Origin: Actinomycetes bacterium
Lineage (GTDB): Bacteria > Actinomycetota > Acidimicrobiia > Acidimicrobiales > Palsa-688
Direction of reading: 5' to 3'
DNA: 64,000 nucleotides
Assembly (NCBI GenBank): GCA_021838445.1
Contig: JAKCDU010000012.1
Location: 1-64,000 of the forward strand
Below, in pieces: positions 45,691 through 53,894 of this stretch. Within the stretch, counting starts at the first letter, position 1. Each line of letters starts with the position of its first letter. The translations under genes were made by a program, and so were the position numbers. The notes beneath the pieces are model-generated. The model saw only the letters and a program-made list of their open reading frames with translations, was not told the DNA's origin and made no database searches.

Positions 45691-46119
45691 TCAGACGGTC
45701 CGCCCGCCGAAGGCCCGGGGGAGCGACTCGAGGACCACCGAGGCGATCAGCTTCAGCTGGCGGCTGGTCACGAGGAGCAGCGCGTAGCGGCCGCGGCGGC
45801 CGGGAGGGGCCAGCTCGACGTCGGCCGACGTGAAGTCACCGCGGAAGGCCATGACGCAGACTGACGTGTCGTTCTCGGCGGTCAGCTGGGCCCGGGCCGC
45901 TGGGGGCAGGTGACTGCGCACCGCGTCGACGGGCACCCGGTGCACCCCGATGAGCGAGGCGTGGTGGGCGTGGATGGCGTTGCGGCCCACCGGGATGGCC
46001 CGGAAGCAGACCGACACCGAGCCGTTGGAGACCCCCGGCGCGTTGCTGCAGGCACCGAGCAGGAGCAGGCTGGCGGCCAGGACCACGCGGTGGGCCCGCC
46101 GTAGCGAGAGGAGGGGCAT
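45691..46119 (-). CDS. putative lipoprotein
   Basis: The 142-aa protein has a clear type II signal: basic RRAHR, hydrophobic VVLAASLLLLGAC with the lipid-modified Cys24. The mature part is 118 residues without recognised family. It contains a pair of Cys (VCFRAIP and VCVMAF), possibly disulfide-bonded, an alternating beta-rich pattern and a PGRRGRYALLLVTSRQLKL segment. It lies between the methylase and the UPF0104 membrane protein (3 nt away), suggesting cotranscription. It is a candidate substrate of Lnt encoded at 32306. Confidence 0.8.
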   Translation of the reverse strand: MPLLSLRRAHRVVLAASLLLLGACSNAPGVSNGSVSVCFRAIPVGRNAIHAHHASLIGVHRVPVDAVRSHLPPAARAQLTAENDTSVCVMAFRGDFTSADVELAPPGRRGRYALLLVTSRQLKLIASVVLESLPRAFGGRTV

Positions 46120-46122
46120 GGG

Positions 46123-47226
46123 CTAGCTCCCGGACTCTAGTGCCGGGACCCCGGCGGCCAGGGGGTCTGCTTCGACGCGGTCTCTCCGGCCGGCCATGGC
46201 CAAGGTGCCCCACGACATCCAACCGACGGGCAGCACCAGCCAGAAAGAGACCATCCGGTAGAGGAGGACCGCGGCCACGGTCGACTCGGCCCCGCCTCCG
46301 AAGGTCACCAGTGCCACCGTGATGCTGCCCTCCACAGCTCCCAGCCCGCCCGGGGTGATGGGCATGATCGACGCCAGCTGCCCCGCCCCGTAGGCGAGGA
46401 GCAGGCCCCGCCAGGGGACGCCCACGCCCACCGCCAGGAAGGACATGGCCAAGCAGCTCAGATCGGCCAGCCAGTTGGACAGTCCCATCACCGTGGAGCG
46501 CATCCACACCCGCCGCGACGGGTTCACCGATTTGAGCTCGGCGGCCCAGGAGGAGACCAACTCGGACGCCGGCCGGTTGGTGTCGGGACGGCGGAGAACC
46601 CGCTGTGAGAGCCCCACCGCCCGGATCAGGTGGGGCAGCAGGTGCCGGCGCTGGATCACGACGATGACCAGGCCGGCGGTGACGGCCGCCGTCCCGCTGA
46701 TCACCTCCACGAGGTCGTAGGTGCTGCCCGTGCCGAAGGCCAGGGCCAGTCCCACCGCGGAGATGGCGGCCAGGGAAGCGAAGGTGACGACGTTGAACGC
46801 CACCACCACCCACCCGGCCAGCAGGTCGTCGGAGCCCCAGCGGCGGAACTGGCGGAACAGGTAGGCCAGGTAGATGACCCCTCCGCCGGGGAAGGAGTAC
46901 TGGATGGCCGAACCGGCCAGGGTTATCCCGAGCATGTTGGCGGCCGGGACCCGCACCTGACCGGCTCTGAGCAGACGGCGCTGCAGGGACGACAGGGCCG
47001 TGTAGGAGACCAGCTCGGCGAACACGGCGAGGGTGAGCCACCACCACCGGAGGTGGTCGAGATAGCTCCCCACGCCGGTGAGCTCCTGGGTCTTGCCCGA
47101 CACCGCCCACGCCGCGACCCCAATGGCGGCCACGGCCACGATGACCCTGAGGTAGGGCCAGGCCCGTCGCAGGAGCCCCGGTCCGGAGGCCACCAGCGGC
47201 GGGTCGGGCGGAGGGGATCGGTCCAA
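46123..47226 (-). CDS. UPF0104/LPG-synthase-TM-like membrane protein
   Basis: The 367-aa protein has eight or so hydrophobic helices and family landmarks: LAGSAIQYSFPGGGVIYLAYLF and the late GAGQLASIMPITPGGLGAVEG. The latter is the signature of the MprF/AglD flippase-like superfamily (PF03706). Members flip or transfer lipid-linked products; here no synthase domain is attached. The frame starts at TTG 47226; GTG 47193 is an alternative and neither has a clear SD. It lies upstream of the lipoprotein gene and divergent from the CPBP gene. Confidence 0.85.
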   Translation of the reverse strand: MDRSPPPDPPLVASGPGLLRRAWPYLRVIVAVAAIGVAAWAVSGKTQELTGVGSYLDHLRWWWLTLAVFAELVSYTALSSLQRRLLRAGQVRVPAANMLGITLAGSAIQYSFPGGGVIYLAYLFRQFRRWGSDDLLAGWVVVAFNVVTFASLAAISAVGLALAFGTGSTYDLVEVISGTAAVTAGLVIVVIQRRHLLPHLIRAVGLSQRVLRRPDTNRPASELVSSWAAELKSVNPSRRVWMRSTVMGLSNWLADLSCLAMSFLAVGVGVPWRGLLLAYGAGQLASIMPITPGGLGAVEGSITVALVTFGGGAESTVAAVLLYRMVSFWLVLPVGWMSWGTLAMAGRRDRVEADPLAAGVPALESGS

Positions 47227-47277
47227 GGAGGGGATTCTGACACCTCGGGATGGTCGAGCCGGGGCGCCCGAGCACCG

Positions 47278-48606
47278 ATGGCCAGAGGTGTGATGTCGAG
47301 CGACCCGGACGGTCTGGCACCCTGGTGGGCGGTGGAACAGCCAGGTGAGCCCTCGATCCCGACCGCGGCGGGCTTCACCCCGGTCCCGCCGGTCGCCGCC
47401 CCCCCGGGAGGCTCGGGCGGCCTGGCGGCCGGCCCGCCCCCCGCCCCCGGTCGCCGCCCCCGCTGGTACGCCATCGGTGACGACCCGCCGTTGGAGCCGG
47501 TGGGGGCCCGGCGGGCCTACACGGAGGTGCTGCTGGTCTACCTCGCCTTCTTCGCCGCCGGCATCGTCGCCGCCGCCCTCCTGCTCGGCAACCGCGGTTC
47601 CGACCTGGCCAACCGGGGAAGCTGGGGGGTCTACATGCCGGCCGCGGTGAACGTGGTGGCCGAGATCGGTCTGGCCGTCGCGGTGGTGCTGCTCCTGTCG
47701 GCCCGGCGGGGGGTGTCACCTGCCGCCCTGGGGCTGCGGGTGGGACGCCACGGCGACGGGCGAGTGAACGTCAGCCAGTCCATCCGGATCATGGGCTGGT
47801 CGTTCCTGGCCATCATCGTGGGTGGGGTGCTCAACGCCGCCCTGCAGAGCGGATCGCTGCCCCCGTTCAAGGACAATGCGCCGTCGTTGATCTACGCCAT
47901 GTTCGACTCCCTGCAGGCCGGGGTGGTCGAGGAGATGGTCGTCCTGGCCTTCGTCGTGGTCACCCTGCGCCAGGCCCGGCGCCCCTGGTGGGAGGTCACG
48001 GTGGTGGCGCTTATCCTGCGCGGCGCATACCACATCTACTACGGGCCGGGGGTGCTGGGCATCCTGGTCTGGGCCGCCCTCTTCTGCTGGATCTACCTTC
48101 GATTCCGGCAGCTGTGGCCCCTCATCGTGTGCCACGCCCTCTGGGACATGGTGGCGTTCCTGTCCAGACCGGCGCCGGTGGTGGCCGGAGTGGGCGTGCT
48201 GGCCGTCCTGGCGCTATGGGTGACCAGCATCATCTTGTGGTTGGTGGCCCGCGGTGAGCGCTCCGGCCGGCCCCGACCGCCGACCTACGGATGGCCGGCC
48301 GAGGCCAACGCTCCGTGGCTGCCGGGTGGTCCCCCTTCCGGGTGGGGCCGCCCGCCGCGGGTCGACGGGCCGGCCCAGGGTTACCCGGGTGTCGGCCCCG
48401 GACCGGTTCAGGAGGTCCCGGGTGTCGGCCCCGGACCGGTTCAGGAGGTCCCGGGGGTCGGCGCCGGGCCGGGCCACAACGGACCGGTACCCACCGGGGT
48501 GGCCGTCGGGGGCCCACCGCCGGGTTGGCACCCGGACCCGGCGGGTCACAACCGGTGGCGGTGGTGGGACGGGCAGCGCTGGACCGACCATGTCTCGGGT
48601 CACTGA
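47278..48606 (+). CDS. CPBP-family intramembrane protein with Pro/Gly repeats and C-terminal DUF2510
   Basis: The 442-aa protein has a disordered Pro-rich N-terminus (~1-70), then about eight membrane helices. These contain the CPBP (Abi) segments GVVEEMVVLAFVV (Glu-Glu kept, the usual Arg of EExxxR absent), a His in AYHIYYG, and CHALWDMVAF. A long Pro/Gly tail contains the repeat PGVGPGPVQEV, and ends in a DUF2510 domain (GWHPDPAGHNRWRWWDGQRWTDH). CPBP proteins include prenyl proteases and bacteriocin-immunity proteins; the target is unknown. The ATG is 47278 (47293 also possible); longer upstream reading is antisense to the UPF0104 gene. Confidence 0.85.
   Translation: MARGVMSSDPDGLAPWWAVEQPGEPSIPTAAGFTPVPPVAAPPGGSGGLAAGPPPAPGRRPRWYAIGDDPPLEPVGARRAYTEVLLVYLAFFAAGIVAAALLLGNRGSDLANRGSWGVYMPAAVNVVAEIGLAVAVVLLLSARRGVSPAALGLRVGRHGDGRVNVSQSIRIMGWSFLAIIVGGVLNAALQSGSLPPFKDNAPSLIYAMFDSLQAGVVEEMVVLAFVVVTLRQARRPWWEVTVVALILRGAYHIYYGPGVLGILVWAALFCWIYLRFRQLWPLIVCHALWDMVAFLSRPAPVVAGVGVLAVLALWVTSIILWLVARGERSGRPRPPTYGWPAEANAPWLPGGPPSGWGRPPRVDGPAQGYPGVGPGPVQEVPGVGPGPVQEVPGVGAGPGHNGPVPTGVAVGGPPPGWHPDPAGHNRWRWWDGQRWTDHVSGH
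48384..48468 (+). repeat. 33-bp tandem repeat (2.6 copies) in the CPBP gene
   Basis: The unit starting CCCGGGTGTCGGCCCCGGAC at 48384 recurs at 48417 without change and partially at 48450. It encodes PGVGPGPVQEV, an extended Pro/Gly linker ahead of DUF2510. Perfect copies suggest recent slippage; copy number may vary between strains. Confidence 0.9.
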
Positions 48607-48644
48607 ACAGCAGTCGGGCCCCAGCCGTCGCCCCCCGTCGGCGC

Positions 48645-50816
48645 TCAGCGGCTGGCGTCGAGGCCTCGGTCGTGTCCCGGGGCCGGCCGGGGCTGGCCCC
48701 GGTCGGCCACGACCCGCTCCCGGGCCCGGCCCACGGCGGCCGCCGGGCCGAGGACCATCAACGGGCGGTCCCCCAACGACGCCAACCGCGGGGTGGCGGC
48801 ATAGCCGAACCCGACCCGGCGCTGGTCGGACAGGTCGAGCACCGATCGCCGGCCGCCGGTCCATTCGACGGTGACCGCCCCTGAGGACCCCGAGGTGGTC
48901 TCGGCAACGATGCCGATGACGCCGGCTCCGGGCAGACGCCGGCCTCCGCGTACCACCACCACCCGGTCGCCGGGTTGGTAGCGGCCCCGGCCGCGCTCGG
49001 GACGGTCCTCACCGAGGGCGGCTCGATTGAGCGCCCTCACCTCCTCGACGCCGAGACCGACCAGCAGGGCGGCGCGCCCGTCGCCGTCCCATCGCGCCAA
49101 CAGCTCGGCGGCGGCTGACCGCCCCGGTGAGCGCACCGGTACCGTCGAGGGCCCGGCCCCGACGGCCCACGGCTCGGCGCGGGGAGCGAAGTGGCGGCCG
49201 ATGAGCTCCGACGCCTCCACCAGCCCGTGACTGGCCGGGTTGGTCAGCCTGGGCATGGTCCCGCCTTCGACCAGGATCAGGTGCTCTCGGGCGCGTCGTG
49301 ACTGGCGCAGCAACTCCGAGGACGTGCGCCGATCGGCCTGGTCGACCACCACGATGTCCGCGCTGGCCCTGGGGTGGGAGGCGGCGGCGCCGGTCAGGAC
49401 CTGCCAGCGCAGGCGTCCCTCGTCCGTGGTGTCGATGGCCACCGAGCGGTCGGTGGCCGCCCACCCGTCCAGGCAGGCGGCCAGGATGTCGGCCTGCCCG
49501 AGTAGCTCGCTGTGCCCGGGTGGCGCTGCGAGGATGGTGACTCGGCGTCCCGGAGTGGTCAGCAGGTCGATCAGCTCCCTGGGTCGGTGGCGGGACCATT
49601 GGTCACCCTCGGGCGGTGGTAGCTGGGAGTGCCCGCTGGAGAACCGCTCGGCCAGCGCCTCCAGCAGCAGATCATCCATGCGCCGGGCCGCCGGGGTGGT
49701 CCAGCGGGGCCCGGAGGTGGGCGACGGCGCCGAGGGCATCTGCGAGCAGAAGCGCTCGACCCAGCCGAGGGCTTCTCCCACCGGCTGTCCGAGGGGACTG
49801 GCCGCAGCGAGAGCCACGAGTGCGTCACTGGCGCGGAAATCGGATCGGCGCTCGGCCAGGCGCAGCTCGACCCGGCGGGCGAGCGCGGCCGGGTCGGGGA
49901 CGCCGGGGGCCTCCCCTCGACCGGCGGGGCGAAGCTCCGAGGAGTGCCCGCCGGCCCCGGGCCGGGTCGCAGCCCTGGTGTTGAGCTGGGCCCGACGCTC
50001 GGTGGGCTGGGGGGCGCCCAGTGCCCCCGGGGCCGGTGGGCCGCCCGTCGACGCCGGAGACGGGGGACCGGGCAGCCGCGCCAGATCGGTCGCCGTGGAC
50101 CGAGCGGCGCGGCGCGCCGCGAAACGTCCGACGGTGCGCACCCGACGGCTCTGGGAGCTGGCCTGACGGATGGCCGCAGTGGGGGTGTCGGCCAGGTCGG
50201 CCAGGCCGTCGGGTCTCAGTCGCCAGTCCAAATCCCAGCCCCGTCTACGCAGATGATGGCGGAGACCCATCTGGTAGAGGGCGGCCAACCCGGCTCTTTC
50301 CACGAACCAGGTCGGCGCCACTGCACCCCAGGCGTTTCCGGAGCGGGACAGGTTGGCGATCAGCAGATGGCTGTGGACGTGGGGTTCTCCCGCAGAGTTG
50401 GCCAGATGGAGGAACTGGGCGCCGACCAGACCCTCGGCCGGGGTGGACTGACCGCCGGACCGGCGCCTGGAGGTCACGGCGCGATCGAGGTGGTCGACGA
50501 CGTCGTCCACCGCATCGCAGTGGGCCTGCGCCACGGCTGCGCCGTCGGGCGGGGCGACCGCGGAGTGGAGCAGCGAGAGCGATTTCGGCGCCGAGAAGAT
50601 CAGGTCCCAGCCACTCCCGCGCCGGGCTGGCCGCCGCTCCGGCAGGTAGCCACCGGTCCGTGGGTCGCAGCCGTCGAGGACCCGCTCGATCTCAGCTCGG
50701 GACGGTGGCCCGTGCAGACCGAGCAGCCGCGTGGCGCCATCGTGCCAGCGGCCCGGGTCGCGCCCGTCGAAGAAGTAGCGCGCCGACCCGGGAGAGAGCG
50801 GTCGGATGATCAACAC
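48645..50816 (-). CDS. MobF-family relaxase (TrwC-like) with degenerate helicase region
   Basis: The 723-aa protein starts as a TrwC relaxase: SARYFF with the candidate nicking Tyr14, RWHDGATRLLGLHG, and GWDLIFSAPKSLSLLHS. The HUH metal triad is His137, His148, His150 (FLHLANSAGEPHVHSH), with the same 11+2 spacing as TrwC. The second half should be a RecD-like helicase. There the Walker A region reads LAAPPGHSELLG without GK[ST], and Walker B reads VVVDQAD. So it can probably nick and carry DNA but not unwind it. The central ~80 residues are low-complexity. GTG start at 50816, divergent from the T4SS operon. Length is below that of typical ~1000-aa MobF proteins. Confidence 0.85.
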   Translation of the reverse strand: MLIIRPLSPGSARYFFDGRDPGRWHDGATRLLGLHGPPSRAEIERVLDGCDPRTGGYLPERRPARRGSGWDLIFSAPKSLSLLHSAVAPPDGAAVAQAHCDAVDDVVDHLDRAVTSRRRSGGQSTPAEGLVGAQFLHLANSAGEPHVHSHLLIANLSRSGNAWGAVAPTWFVERAGLAALYQMGLRHHLRRRGWDLDWRLRPDGLADLADTPTAAIRQASSQSRRVRTVGRFAARRAARSTATDLARLPGPPSPASTGGPPAPGALGAPQPTERRAQLNTRAATRPGAGGHSSELRPAGRGEAPGVPDPAALARRVELRLAERRSDFRASDALVALAAASPLGQPVGEALGWVERFCSQMPSAPSPTSGPRWTTPAARRMDDLLLEALAERFSSGHSQLPPPEGDQWSRHRPRELIDLLTTPGRRVTILAAPPGHSELLGQADILAACLDGWAATDRSVAIDTTDEGRLRWQVLTGAAASHPRASADIVVVDQADRRTSSELLRQSRRAREHLILVEGGTMPRLTNPASHGLVEASELIGRHFAPRAEPWAVGAGPSTVPVRSPGRSAAAELLARWDGDGRAALLVGLGVEEVRALNRAALGEDRPERGRGRYQPGDRVVVVRGGRRLPGAGVIGIVAETTSGSSGAVTVEWTGGRRSVLDLSDQRRVGFGYAATPRLASLGDRPLMVLGPAAAVGRARERVVADRGQPRPAPGHDRGLDASR

Positions 50817-50819
50817 GAG

Positions 50820-50870
50820 AAAATACTAGCAAACCATGAAAGTATCTGACATGCTTTCAACCGTCCCCGA
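50820..50870. promoter_or_regulatory. AT-richer divergent control region with a dyad
   Basis: The 72 nt between the relaxase and T4SS operons include an AT-rich patch unlike the surroundings. It carries the dyad TGAAAG (50837-50842) - 11 nt - CTTTCA (50854-50859). TAGTAT on the minus strand (~50828-50823) could be a -10 box for the relaxase. A shared operator for both transfer operons is plausible; the regulator is unknown. Confidence 0.4.
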
Positions 50871-50888
50871 CCCAGGAGGTTCCCGAAG

Positions 50889-51269
50889 ATGCTCACCGCC
50901 TCGCTCGCAGTGTCCGGGCTGGTAGTTCCAGCCCTCCCCCCGTTTCCTGTCCCCGCTCTCCCGGTCCTGGCCGCTATCCCGCTTCTGGCCATGCCCGCCG
51001 TCAGCCTCAACCCCAATCCATCCGACCTGCCGGGTTCGAACGTGCTCAGCGAGCTGACCAACGGTTTGGGGGCGTGGGCGCTGATCGCCGCCATGGTCGG
51101 CATCGTCGTCGGGGCGGTGATGTGGGCTTTCGGCCACTACAGCCAGAACTGGCAGCAGGCTTACAACGGGAGGAGAGGGGTCATCGTCTCGGCGCTGGCC
51201 GCGGTGCTGATCGGGGGCGCCCCGCTGATCATCAACTTCCTGGTCCAGAAGGGCGGCACCATCCGTTGA
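50889..51269 (+). CDS. VirB2/TrbC-like pilin-type membrane protein (DUF6112-like)
   Basis: The 126-aa protein has a hydrophobic, Pro-rich N-terminus that may be a signal sequence (to ~42), then two membrane helices (~61-82 and ~99-119). They are joined by a short basic/aromatic loop (HYSQNWQQAYNGRRG). This is the layout of actinobacterial T4SS pilin-like proteins placed directly before TrbL. The ATG at 50889 follows AGGAGG (50874-50879) with good spacing. First gene of the transfer operon; its stop overlaps the TTG of trbL. Confidence 0.75.
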   Translation: MLTASLAVSGLVVPALPPFPVPALPVLAAIPLLAMPAVSLNPNPSDLPGSNVLSELTNGLGAWALIAAMVGIVVGAVMWAFGHYSQNWQQAYNGRRGVIVSALAAVLIGGAPLIINFLVQKGGTIR

Positions 51270-52384
51270 TCGCCCTTCCGACCGACCCGCTCTCCACTTC
51301 GGGACTGTGCCTGCCGACCATTCCCTGCCCGTCACAGATCATCGATGCCGGCAACAGCGTCGGGGGGGCTCTCGCCGCTCAGGCCGCGACGTCGGTGTTC
51401 CAGAGCGTGGCGGATGGTCTCAACCAGGCCACCGACTGGTTGTTCGGGACCATCGTGCAGCTGGTCACCGACTCGGCGTCGCCTCAGATGGGCGCCAGTT
51501 GGTTCATCAAGGAGATGGGGCTGATGGAGCAGGTCGCTCTGGCCGTGGTGCTACCCGTCCTCCTGGCCGCCACCATAGGGCCGCTGCTGCGCCAGGACGG
51601 TAGACGACTACTACGGGTCTGGGGAGTCGGGTTGCCTCTTGCCCTGTTCTCGGGACTGGCGGCCTCGCAGGCGGCCGGGCTCCTGCTGTCGGCGACCGAC
51701 GCCATGTGCGCCCTGGTGCTGGGCTCGGACATGCAGCGTCTCGGTCAACAGTTCAGCAATGCCATGGCCGCCGCCGCGCTCAGCCCGGCCCCCCTGTTCG
51801 TGCAGATCGCCCTGGCCCTGATAGCCGTCCTGGGCGCAGTGCTGGTCTGGCTCGAGTTGATGGTGCGTTCGGCGGGGGTGTACGTGGCGACGTTCTTCAT
51901 GCCGCTGACCCTGATCGGCTACATCTGGCCGGCTACCGCAGGGATGGCCCGTCGTGGCATCGAGATACTGGTCACCCTGATCCTGTCGAAGTTCGTGATC
52001 CTGGCTTCGATCGGGCTGGGGCTGGCCGCCTGGGCGGGCGGGGGCGTCGATGCCAGCTTGTCCGGGGCGGCGGTGCTGCTGATCGCAGCTTTCGCCCCGT
52101 TCGCGCTGCTCAGGTTGGCGCCGGTGGTGGAGGCCTCGGCCATCGCCCACCTCGAGGGGATGGCGCGCCGGCCGGTCCGGGCCGCCACCAGAGCCATGGC
52201 CACCCCGCTCCATCCCGCCGCACAGGCCGGGATGGCCGCGGCATCGGCCCGCCGCAGCGGGGCCGCCGAGGAGGGGGGTGGGCTCGGGACCCGCCCGGTG
52301 ACGAGCCAGTCCCTGCCGTGGCGCAGAGCCGACTTCCCTCTCGGGGACCGACCGGGGGGTGGGGCAGGAGCCCAGGATGGCTGA
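51266..52384 (+). CDS. TrbL/VirB6-like conjugation membrane protein
   Basis: The 372-aa protein has six or more hydrophobic segments between ~80 and ~300: LMEQVALAVVLPVLLAATIGP, LFVQIALALIAVLGAVLVWLE and others. It also has the conserved MVRSAGVYVATFFMPL segment seen in TrbL proteins. TrbL/VirB6 forms the inner-membrane channel platform of T4SS. The hydrophilic C-terminal tail (~310-372) is Arg/Gly-rich. The start is TTG 51266, overlapping the upstream stop as TTGA. Its end overlaps the ATG of the SCO6880 gene. Confidence 0.82.
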   Translation: MIALPTDPLSTSGLCLPTIPCPSQIIDAGNSVGGALAAQAATSVFQSVADGLNQATDWLFGTIVQLVTDSASPQMGASWFIKEMGLMEQVALAVVLPVLLAATIGPLLRQDGRRLLRVWGVGLPLALFSGLAASQAAGLLLSATDAMCALVLGSDMQRLGQQFSNAMAAAALSPAPLFVQIALALIAVLGAVLVWLELMVRSAGVYVATFFMPLTLIGYIWPATAGMARRGIEILVTLILSKFVILASIGLGLAAWAGGGVDASLSGAAVLLIAAFAPFALLRLAPVVEASAIAHLEGMARRPVRAATRAMATPLHPAAQAGMAAASARRSGAAEEGGGLGTRPVTSQSLPWRRADFPLGDRPGGGAGAQDG

Positions 52385-53885
52385 TTCCCACCGCTACAGC
52401 TTCGGCCCGCTGGAGCGGCGGGGGCTCCTGCTCGGCCTCGGCCCCCTCCAGCTGTCCACCATCGCCGCCGGCCTGCTGCTGGCCGTGACCGCTCGGGCCG
52501 GGCTGGCGGGGACGGCGGGCCTGATCGCCGCCCTCGTGGTCCTCCTGGCTTCTCTCGTCGGTGCCCTCTGGACGAGGGAGGGGCGTCCGCTGGTGGCCCG
52601 CGGCGGCATCGCCGCGGCCTGGCTCCTGCGCAACCGGGCCGGTCCCGCATTCGATCCGGCTCCCACCACCGGTACGGCAACCGGAGTCCGGAAGGGACGC
52701 GTCGATGGTAGGGCCGCCCCCGGCCCGCGCCGGATGGTTCCCGGGATGGCCGTGCTGGAGGATCCCGGCCTGCCCGGGGAGGAACCGCTCGGGGTGATCC
52801 GGGACAGCCGGTCGGGTACCTGGGCGGCGGTCCTCGCGGTGCGGGGTACGCCGCTTGCCCTCCTCGACCCGCCCGACCAGAGCCGCTGCCTCGAAGGGTG
52901 GCGTCAGGTGCTCGGGTCGCTGTGCCGGCCGGGCAGCCCCGTCGTGAGGGTGCAGTGGGTCCAGCGAACATGGAACGGCTCGGAGGCCGAGGTCTCCGAT
53001 GGTCGCGGGTGGGATGCCGGCCCTGAGGTGATGCCCGGGCGTTCCGTGCGGCGCGCCGTTCCTGAGTGGGGCGGGGGGTCGGTTTCCTCCCCGTCGGATA
53101 GCTACCGCCAGGCGTGGGCCGAGGTGGCGCCGCGCATCACCTACCACGACACCTGGCTCGTCGTGGCTGTCGGCTCGGCGGGGGAGCGGTTCGCTCACCA
53201 GCCGGGGCGTCGCCGCGGTGACGAGGTTCTGGCGGGGCTGCGAAGGGAGATGCGCATCCTGGGCGCTCAGCTCACCGCGGTGGACCTACGGCCGGGTCCG
53301 CCCCTCCACGGAGATGAGCTGGCCGACCTGATCAGACGACCCCATGAGGAAGCCGCCAGGCGGCGGCGCGTCGCTCGCCCCTGGCCCACAGCTGTGGAGG
53401 ACCGATGGTCGTGCTGTCGCGCCGATGGCATGTGGCACGCCACCTTCTGGGTGGCGGAATGGCCGAGGGTCGAGGTGGGGCCGGACTTCCTCGGTCCGCT
53501 CCTGCTCGGGGAGGGCCGGCGCAGCGTCTCGCTGATCATGGCCCCGGTGGGGTCGGAGCGGGCCGAGCGCGAGGTCCGCTCGGCCCGCACCGCCGACGCG
53601 GCCGACCGCGAGTTGCGCGCCCGCGCCGGATTCCTGGCCAGCGCCCGGCGACAGCGCGAGGCGGACGGGGTCGAGCGTCGGGAGCAGGAGCTGGCCGAAG
53701 GCCACCACGACTTCCGCTTCTCGGGCTACGTGACCGTCTCGGGCCCCGATACCGAGACCCTGGCCGCGGCGTGCGCCGAAGTCGAACACGCGGCCCAGAG
53801 CTGCCGGTTGGAGTTGCGGCGCCTCTACGGTCGCCAGTTGGAGGCTCTGACCTGGACCCTGCCCTTGGGGCGCGGGCTGCGCTGA
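52377..53885 (+). CDS. SCO6880-family T4SS protein (VirB3/VirB4 N-part equivalent)
   Basis: The 502-aa protein has two membrane helices near the N-terminus (~16-60; GPLQLSTIAAGLLLAV and LIAALVVLLASLVGALW). This is like PrgI/VirB3, followed by a large cytoplasmic region without Walker motifs. Segments such as YHDTWLVVAV, LRREMRILGAQL and FSGYVTVSGPDTETLAAAC resemble the N-terminal domain of VirB4 ATPases. Together with the shortened VirB4 downstream it probably makes up a VirB3-VirB4 equivalent in two pieces. ATG 52377 overlaps the trbL stop. Confidence 0.78.
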   Translation: MADSHRYSFGPLERRGLLLGLGPLQLSTIAAGLLLAVTARAGLAGTAGLIAALVVLLASLVGALWTREGRPLVARGGIAAAWLLRNRAGPAFDPAPTTGTATGVRKGRVDGRAAPGPRRMVPGMAVLEDPGLPGEEPLGVIRDSRSGTWAAVLAVRGTPLALLDPPDQSRCLEGWRQVLGSLCRPGSPVVRVQWVQRTWNGSEAEVSDGRGWDAGPEVMPGRSVRRAVPEWGGGSVSSPSDSYRQAWAEVAPRITYHDTWLVVAVGSAGERFAHQPGRRRGDEVLAGLRREMRILGAQLTAVDLRPGPPLHGDELADLIRRPHEEAARRRRVARPWPTAVEDRWSCCRADGMWHATFWVAEWPRVEVGPDFLGPLLLGEGRRSVSLIMAPVGSERAEREVRSARTADAADRELRARAGFLASARRQREADGVERREQELAEGHHDFRFSGYVTVSGPDTETLAAACAEVEHAAQSCRLELRRLYGRQLEALTWTLPLGRGLR

Positions 53886-53894
53886 GGCACGACG

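Noticed and set aside
46630-47277. N-terminal extension of the CPBP protein by 216 residues
   Set aside because: Low-complexity Gly/His/Asp sequence antisense to the UPF0104 membrane protein.
48384-48468. 33-bp repeats as a CRISPR array
   Set aside because: The copies are contiguous without spacers, lie inside a coding frame, and no cas gene is present.
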